NCBI GenBank assembly: GCA_011777135.1
Contig: JAABVY010000105.1
Span: forward strand, 25,801 to 36,268
DNA length: 10,468 nucleotides
Reading direction: 5' to 3'
Source of the DNA: Candidatus Zixiibacteriota bacterium
GTDB taxonomy: Bacteria > Zixibacteria > MSB-5A5 > JAABVY01
Below, one piece after another: positions 6,653 to 10,468 of the stretch (within the stretch, counting starts at the first letter, position 1; each line of letters starts with the position of its first letter). The notes beneath the pieces were generated by a model. The model did not search any database. It was not told where the DNA came from and saw only the letters and a list, made by a program, of their open reading frames with translations. Both the position numbers and the translations under genes were made by a program.

Positions 6653-7321
6653 CTATCCTTCAGCCTGCTTTTGCGCTGCCTTCTTGAGCTTATCATTGGC
6701 AAAGATCGCAATCTCAACACGGCGGTTCTGCTTGCGTCCCTCAACAGTCTCGTTAGGGGCAATCGGCTGTTTTTCTCCGTAGCCCATCATTGTAAAGCGG
6801 GCCGGGCTGACCTCTTGAACGGCAAGGTAATTCCCCACAGAATTCGCGCGCCGGATGGAGAGGTCCATATTATATTCTTCCGGGCCTGTGGAATCGGTAT
6901 GTCCTTCAATCAGGATCTCCGTATCCTCATACTTATTGAGAATCTCGGCCAGTTTTGTGAGGTTTTGCTGCGCCTCAAACTGAAGGTCTGATTTGTTGAC
7001 TTCGAACAAAATACCTGAATCGAAAGTAATTTTGATACCTTCGCCGACTCTCTCGATTTTGGCGCCCTCCAGATCACGTTCCATTTCCGCCGCCTGCTTA
7101 TCCATGTAGTTACCTATAATCGCTCCTGCGGCTCCGCCCACTGCGGCGCCCATGATCGCTCCAGCTGCGGTATTTCCAGCCGCTTTACCGATCACGCCGC
7201 CCGCCACGGCTCCGGCGGCCGCGCCTATTACCGCCCCTTTTTCACTTTTGCTCATTGACGAACAGCTAATTCCCCCTAAAATCAAAGTTGCAATCAATAT
7301 GCCTGCCAAAACCCTGCGCAT
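6653..7321 (-). CDS. OmpA-domain lipoprotein with glycine-zipper segment (YiaD/Pal-like)
   Basis: 222 residues from the chosen start at 7321. Residues 1-20 form a lipoprotein signal ending GGISC, with Cys20 as the lipidated residue. Residues 29-71 form a Gly/Ala-rich glycine zipper of two membrane-inserting hairpin-like stretches (GAVIGAAAGAVAGGVIG and repeats). The C-terminal OmpA-like domain (about 96-208) contains IEGHTDSTG (138-146) and the helix MDLSIRRANSV (152-162). Asp143 and Arg158 are 15 apart, as for the peptidoglycan (diaminopimelate) binding pair in OmpA proteins. It most likely anchors the outer membrane to peptidoglycan, resembling E. coli YiaD in domain order. The start at 7321 is chosen over the in-frame ATG at 7333 because GGAGGAG lies 3-9 bases upstream of 7321, while nothing like it precedes 7333. 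The tail (209-222) is Lys/Ala/Gln-rich. Confidence 0.92.
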   Translation of the reverse strand: MRRVLAGILIATLILGGISCSSMSKSEKGAVIGAAAGAVAGGVIGKAAGNTAAGAIMGAAVGGAAGAIIGNYMDKQAAEMERDLEGAKIERVGEGIKITFDSGILFEVNKSDLQFEAQQNLTKLAEILNKYEDTEILIEGHTDSTGPEEYNMDLSIRRANSVGNYLAVQEVSPARFTMMGYGEKQPIAPNETVEGRKQNRRVEIAIFANDKLKKAAQKQAEG

Positions 7322-7324
7322 CTT

Positions 7325-7331
7325 CTCCTCC
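7325..7331 (-). promoter_or_regulatory. Shine-Dalgarno that decides the OmpA-lipoprotein start
   Basis: On the minus strand GGAGGAG is followed by AAG and ATG (7321), with optimal spacing from its GGAGG core. It lies within the extra codons that a start at 7333 would add, which argues that 7321 is the true start. Confidence 0.7.
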
Positions 7332-7377
7332 ATTTATGATTTCATGTGTCACTCAGTAAATGAATATGATAGATTCT

Positions 7378-7407
7378 ATTACAAACCGCTATAAATATTG
7401 TCGACAA
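7378..7407 (-). promoter_or_regulatory. Candidate promoter for the OmpA-lipoprotein
   Basis: In a very AT-rich stretch, the minus strand reads TTGTCG (7407-7402), an 18-base spacer and TGTAAT (7383-7378). Start of transcription near 7371 would give a leader of about 50 bases. Box quality is moderate and other combinations exist in this AT-rich DNA. Confidence 0.3.
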
Positions 7408-7444
7408 AAATCAATTAAAATAATAATATTTTCTCAAATGATAC

Positions 7445-7484
7445 CAAGTTTGATGATCCGGGGCGCCCGGTAATCTCAAACTTG
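7445..7484 (-). terminator. Long hairpin at the 3' end of the small membrane-protein gene
   Basis: A 9-bp perfect outer stem CAAGTTTGA/TCAAACTTG (7445-7453 with 7476-7484) encloses GAT/ATC and CCGGG/CCCGG pairs around a 3-base GCG loop, about 17 bp in all with small bulges. The stop codon of the minus-strand gene (7478-7476) lies inside the outer stem. No T-tract follows immediately on the minus strand. It may be a factor-assisted terminator or an RNA 3'-end stabiliser rather than a classical intrinsic terminator. Confidence 0.5.
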
Positions 7485-7745
7485 TGCCTCTCTGCGGTAC
7501 TGCCCCGCAATCAGATTATACAGCCAGGCGAAGATGGCCCCTCCAATAAGGCCGTCAAAAAATCCCCAGATCAAGCCCAGTATGCTGCCCAGCGGGCTGA
7601 TATTATAACCGCGATAAACATGACCGATAGCCATCAAGTCGCCGGTCGAGCCCTCAAACAATATTACCCACCAGGTAAGAACAAGAAGGCCAAATCCCCA
7701 TATCAAGCCAAATGCCAGGGCGACGGCTTTTACATTCAATCTCAT
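7476..7745 (-). CDS. Small two-helix membrane protein ('holin-like' family)
   Basis: 89 residues. Two hydrophobic helices (about 7-30 and 52-78) flank a short loop containing VYRGYNISPLGS (43-54). The sequence LNVKA at the start, LTWW in helix 1 and GLIWGFFDGLIGGAIFAWLYN (57-77) match, from memory, a family of small bacterial membrane proteins often labelled 'bacteriophage holin' in databases, although their neighbourhoods are rarely phage-like. Nothing here suggests a phage: no endolysin, structural or integrase gene is nearby. The role is unknown. AGGAGG sits 6 bases upstream of ATG7745, an excellent ribosome site. The gene ends inside a strong hairpin. The OmpA-lipoprotein lies downstream on the same strand, about 155 bases away, probably with its own promoter. 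Confidence 0.85.
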   Translation of the reverse strand: MRLNVKAVALAFGLIWGFGLLVLTWWVILFEGSTGDLMAIGHVYRGYNISPLGSILGLIWGFFDGLIGGAIFAWLYNLIAGQYRREAQV

Positions 7746-8013
7746 ATCTTTCCTCCTGCTAATATTTTAACCGTGGTGCAAAATCTGGATGTGAATTTAA
7801 GATAATTGTTCTTAAGGAATGGGCAAGAAATTTTCTATACTGGACTATGAATTCCATTTCCTGGAGTGAATGCAGTGCAACGAATCCAGTCAACCATATT
7901 TCGTAAAAGATTGCCTTGAAGTTTTAACAGGCATCGGATATATTAGATATGAAGTACAGCTCTGCGATTGCCCCCATTATTGAGAATTAAATTATACAGG
8001 AAAGGATATAACC
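7746..8013. other. Divergent intergenic region without a recognisable gene
   Basis: 268 bases separate the leftward membrane-protein gene from the rightward YbaK-like gene. Promoters for both should lie here. A TATACT hexamer (7836-7841) could be a -10 box for the rightward gene but has no good -35 partner at 16-18 bases. An 18-codon reading frame from 7847 has no ribosome site or family features. AGGAAAGGA (7998-8006) is the Shine-Dalgarno for the gene at 8014. Confidence 0.4.
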
Positions 8014-8481
8014 ATGCCGGTTGAAAAGTTACTGAAGTTTCTTGACAAAAATAAGGTCAAATATGTCAGGATGAAGCATTCATCGGCTTTCAGCGCCCAG
8101 GAGATTGCCGCCTCGGCGCATATCCCGGGTGATGGATTTGCCAAAAGCGTGATAGTCAAGATTGACAGCAAGATGGCAATGGCTGTTCTACCTGCCTCCT
8201 ACAGGATCGACCTTGGTCTGCTGAAAAAGGAGATCGGCGCCAACACTCTGGAACTTGCTTCTGAAGACGAATTTTCGGGATCATTTCCCGATTGTGAAAC
8301 CGGGGCCATGCCCCCTTTCGGGAACCTTTATGATATGGATGTCTATGTGGCCCAGAGTCTGACCGAGGTCGAAGAGATTGCCTTCAATGCCTGCTCGCAT
8401 GTGGAGCTTATCAAGATGGCCTACAAGGATTTTGAGAGGCTGGCGCAGCCCAAGGTCATCAAATTCTCATATAAGGAATGA
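8014..8481 (+). CDS. YbaK/ProX-type aminoacyl-tRNA deacylase
   Basis: 155 residues covering a single YbaK/aminoacyl-tRNA-synthetase-associated domain, the normal length for a free-standing editing protein. Family members hydrolyse mischarged tRNAs (for example Ala- or Cys-tRNA(Pro)) in the cytoplasm. Visible marks are an N-terminal helix with KH at 21-22, the strand FAKSVIVK (42-49) whose Lys44 sits where the family's important lysine is, and the loop ETGAMPPFGNLYDMDVYV (95-112), equivalent to the G-x3-PFG substrate-binding loop. The protein ends with a HVELIKMAYKDF segment. No signal peptide. The exact misacylated substrate cannot be read from the sequence. It stands alone, preceded by AGGAAAGGA and ATG8014 and followed by a bidirectional terminator. 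Confidence 0.88.
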   Translation: MPVEKLLKFLDKNKVKYVRMKHSSAFSAQEIAASAHIPGDGFAKSVIVKIDSKMAMAVLPASYRIDLGLLKKEIGANTLELASEDEFSGSFPDCETGAMPPFGNLYDMDVYVAQSLTEVEEIAFNACSHVELIKMAYKDFERLAQPKVIKFSYKE

Positions 8482-8515
8482 GCCATTCATTCAGGTTCGC
8501 TGATTGAACTCTATC

Positions 8516-8546
8516 AAAAAAACCCGCCCATTGCTGAACGGGTTTT
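8516..8546. terminator. Bidirectional terminator between convergent genes
   Basis: The stem AAAACCCG (8519-8526) pairs with CGGGTTTT (8539-8546) across a 12-base loop. TTTT at the stem end serves the plus-strand deacylase gene, whose stop is 37 bases upstream of the stem. The seven A residues at 8516-8522 read as seven T on the minus strand, serving the large convergent gene that ends at 8574. Confidence 0.8.
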
Positions 8547-8573
8547 GAAGAAGATTTAAATTGAATTCTCAGA

Positions 8574-10468
8574 TCAACAATCCGGAATATTATCGCCGTT
8601 TGTGTCGCAGGGAGCATTTCCTCCGACAAAGACATAGTTTATTACCCAAACCGCATCAGATACATTAACTGAACCATCACAGTTAGTATCGCCGGACTCC
8701 AACGGATCAGGAGGGTCACCTCCAATGAAGACATAATTTACGATCCAGACTGCATCGCTAATGTTAATATTTTGGTCCGAATTGGAATCACCGCAGATAT
8801 GCGGAGCGATTACTCGAACGTTTACGGTGGTCCAGTCTTTTTTAGAGTTTTCATCGGTAATCTCCAGGATGATGGTATGCACAGCCGATGCGCCCTCCTT
8901 TCCTGTACAACTTAAATTCGCTACTTGAAAACTTTGTCCGCTTCCGAGGTAGCCATCCATATCAGAATACCAGTCATATTGATATGGAGACGTGCCGCCC
9001 GTGGCCGCGCCATAAACATTAAGCACCTCGCCACAGTCAATTGAAGTATCTTGAGCGGGTTCCTGTATTATGCCCTGGGGAATCGGGTAATCTGCCGGGA
9101 TTAAAACCTGATATGCGGTGGTATCCTCATCATAGACGCAGAAGCCGTTGACCTGCCAGACCGGCTGCAATTCGAGAATAAATGTATCCATCGGAGCTTC
9201 ATAATAGCCCAGCTCAGCATTATCCACTATAAACTCATCACACAGCGGCACGCCTGTAACAGTAACCTCTGGGCCGCTTGCAGCCACGTATGCCAGAGCA
9301 TCCGCCAGTGTTATCGGCTCAAACGTCCCGCTCTCATATATATCTCTCCACCCTCCATAATATGAGCTCTGCAATTCGCAATTATTGCCAAATACAACTT
9401 CCAGATTTGCACCGGGTCCGAGAATATTGTATCCATAATCTGTGCGAATATGTTGCACATTGACATTCAGGTAATATGTGCTGTCTTCAAACTCGTTACC
9501 GGTCTGGGATTCGACCACACCAACTTCCAGGCATTCCGGATCCATCAAAACAGCTGTCGGCGTGAGCAGTCCAAACGACATCCAGAAGGCCTGGGCCGAA
9601 TCCTGAGCATCGCTATCGTCTGGAAGTGTCGGCGGGGCCGCAACAGGCATTCCGTAAATCGCTGTTTGATTGTATTCCCAGCCGCCGGATTCCTCCAATA
9701 TTTCCAATTCATGGGGACCGTCAAAAAGCTCATATTCAGCCTCATCCTGGTCATAGGCCAAGTCGTAATCGCAGAAAATATTATAATTATTGCAGAACAG
9801 GCCTGCTAAATTCTCGATATAAGCCGCATCTACAACAGTCGGGTTTACCAGCAGGTGCGGCATAGGTTCTCGCTTTACGGAATTTAGCAATTCATCGGAT
9901 ACAAGAATTATTTGTTCCGGCTCGGCTGACACCTGCACAGGTGAAAGGGAGAGAGGATCGACAGACAGTGACGGTTCCATATCCTTATAACCTCTGAACT
10001 TATGCCAGCGATAATGATAGTTGCCATTGTTCGGGTAATCTGCCGCAACTGTTCCGGCGCCCCATATATGGTCGCTCATGTGAACTTCTTCTTCGGCAAT
10101 GGCAACGATCTTTCTGGTATGAGTCCAGAGGTTGACATAGTGGCTTTTTCGAGCGGCGTTTTTCCAGGAGGTCCATATTGTGCGATGTTTCTTAGCGAGC
10201 TGGTTTCCAAAGCGTGTTCCTAAATTCACATCCAGCATATTCGTGTGCCAGCCAAGCATGACATGCAATCCATTAAAACACCCGTACCATCCTGACCAGT
10301 ATTGCTTAGAAGTGGTCTGGCGGAGGGTTTTGCATGCCGCGACTGCAATCCACTCCAGATCTCCATCGCCCCATCGTGAAAAGCAGTTGGTGTAATATAC
10401 AGAACAATCCATATTTTCATGAGAAAACTTGAAATTTCCATTGCTTCCGTGCCCACAGAAATATACAA
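8574..10468 (-). CDS. Secreted protein with clan-CD-like (DUF6345-type) domain, PKD-like domain and dockerin-like tail, 5' partial
   Basis: The gene enters from the right edge; 630 residues are visible, numbered here from the codon at 10466. The frame stays open past the Met at 10412, and upstream it encodes VYFCGHGSNGNF, so that Met is not the start. His6 of CGHG and Cys45 of DLEWIAVAACKTL, each after a hydrophobic strand, resemble the catalytic His-Gly / Ala-Cys pair of clan CD cysteine peptidases (caspases, gingipains) and what I recall of the DUF6345 family. Trp-rich conserved-looking sequence continues to about residue 150. Residues about 160-465 are acidic, Tyr/Cys-containing and unrecognised. 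Residues 466-555 form a PKD-like fold (GGTSPYQYDWYSD). Residues 558-630 hold two dockerin-like calcium repeats and a terminal DTNGDNIPDC loop. Probably exported, since it is Cys- and calcium-loop-rich, but the signal peptide is outside the window. Peptidase activity is inference. Confidence 0.78.
   Translation of the reverse strand, partial: VYFCGHGSNGNFKFSHENMDCSVYYTNCFSRWGDGDLEWIAVAACKTLRQTTSKQYWSGWYGCFNGLHVMLGWHTNMLDVNLGTRFGNQLAKKHRTIWTSWKNAARKSHYVNLWTHTRKIVAIAEEEVHMSDHIWGAGTVAADYPNNGNYHYRWHKFRGYKDMEPSLSVDPLSLSPVQVSAEPEQIILVSDELLNSVKREPMPHLLVNPTVVDAAYIENLAGLFCNNYNIFCDYDLAYDQDEAEYELFDGPHELEILEESGGWEYNQTAIYGMPVAAPPTLPDDSDAQDSAQAFWMSFGLLTPTAVLMDPECLEVGVVESQTGNEFEDSTYYLNVNVQHIRTDYGYNILGPGANLEVVFGNNCELQSSYYGGWRDIYESGTFEPITLADALAYVAASGPEVTVTGVPLCDEFIVDNAELGYYEAPMDTFILELQPVWQVNGFCVYDEDTTAYQVLIPADYPIPQGIIQEPAQDTSIDCGEVLNVYGAATGGTSPYQYDWYSDMDGYLGSGQSFQVANLSCTGKEGASAVHTIILEITDENSKKDWTTVNVRVIAPHICGDSNSDQNINISDAVWIVNYVFIGGDPPDPLESGDTNCDGSVNVSDAVWVINYVFVGGNAPCDTNGDNIPDC
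8577..8801 (-). repeat. Duplicated dockerin-like calcium-binding repeats within the large surface protein
   Basis: Two diverged copies encode D-x-N-x-D-x-x-x-N-(I/V)-SDAVW-(I/V)-(V/I)-NYVF-(I/V)-GG. The first lies at about 8715-8795, the second at about 8610-8700. A final short loop CDTNGDNIPDC ends the protein. The Asp/Asn spacing is that of an EF-hand-like calcium loop followed by the dockerin F-helix. The copies agree closely in protein and less in DNA, indicating an old internal duplication under selection. In cellulosome bacteria dockerins bind cohesins; in Zixibacteria-like genomes similar tails occur on many exported proteins without a known cellulosome. Confidence 0.8.

Noticed and set aside
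7322..7333. Start of the OmpA-lipoprotein at ATG 7333
   Set aside because: No Shine-Dalgarno precedes it; the added codons are themselves the GGAGGAG site for ATG 7321.
7476..7745. Prophage remnant suggested by the 'holin' label of this family
   Set aside because: No phage genes, attachment sites or composition shift nearby; the label is probably a database habit.
7482..7805. 107-residue plus-strand frame
   Set aside because: It is the antisense shadow of the 89-residue membrane protein, which has family similarity and an excellent ribosome site.
9450..9809. 119-residue plus-strand frame inside the large surface-protein gene
   Set aside because: Antisense to the continuous 630-codon frame with recognisable PKD-like and dockerin-like domains; no ribosome site or motif.
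10410..10412. Met at 10412 as the start of the large surface protein
   Set aside because: The frame is open to the window edge and upstream codons encode the conserved-looking CGHG segment; no signal peptide follows this Met.
10226..10468. 80-residue minus-strand frame at the right edge
   Set aside because: It overlaps the DUF6345-like coding frame in another phase and shows no motif.

Overview
The window looks like a chromosomal stretch from an uncultured Gram-negative bacterium of the FCB group, most likely candidate phylum Zixibacteria or a relative. This rests mainly on the last gene, whose C-terminus carries the paired dockerin-like repeats and a short Cys-flanked calcium loop that I associate with that group. 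An outer-membrane efflux channel, a lipid-anchored OmpA-type protein and a small 'holin-like' membrane protein fit the same picture. The lineage call is inference; no rRNA or marker gene is present.

Layout. (1) At the left edge, on the minus strand, is the N-terminus of a QmoA/HdrA-type FAD oxidoreductase, cut by the window. (2) A 354-base divergent intergenic region holds two outward-facing sigma70-like promoters. (3) A plus-strand operon (588-6532) encodes a small secreted Cys/His-rich protein followed by a complete heavy-metal RND efflux system: outer-membrane channel (CzcC/CusC type), His-rich periplasmic adaptor (CzcB/CusB type) and inner-membrane pump (CzcA/CusA type). It ends at a strong hairpin terminator that also suits the convergent gene. 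(4) Two minus-strand genes follow: an OmpA-domain lipoprotein with a glycine zipper, and an 89-residue two-helix membrane protein. (5) A plus-strand YbaK/ProX-type aminoacyl-tRNA deacylase faces, across a bidirectional terminator, (6) a large minus-strand secreted protein. That protein has a clan-CD-like His/Cys pair at the visible N-terminal end, an unrecognised middle, a PKD-like domain and a dockerin-like tail, and it runs off the right edge.

How the genes fit together. Only the metal-efflux operon is a clear functional unit: channel and adaptor are 2 bases apart, adaptor and pump 13 bases apart, and the first gene is a likely periplasmic metal-binding accessory. Metal specificity is not obvious. 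The pump has the Asp/Glu pair of the TM4 proton relay with Ala at the extra Asp position of CzcA, but it appears to lack most of the CusA methionine triad and has a local His cluster. No regulator gene is visible. The remaining genes look like independent envelope, translation-quality and surface genes.

Most worth a second look: the leaderless-looking first gene of the operon, the mixed metal-site signature of the pump, the adaptor with almost no alpha-hairpin, and the dockerin-tailed protein with a caspase/gingipain-like dyad. I see no mobile element, CRISPR array, tRNA or rRNA.
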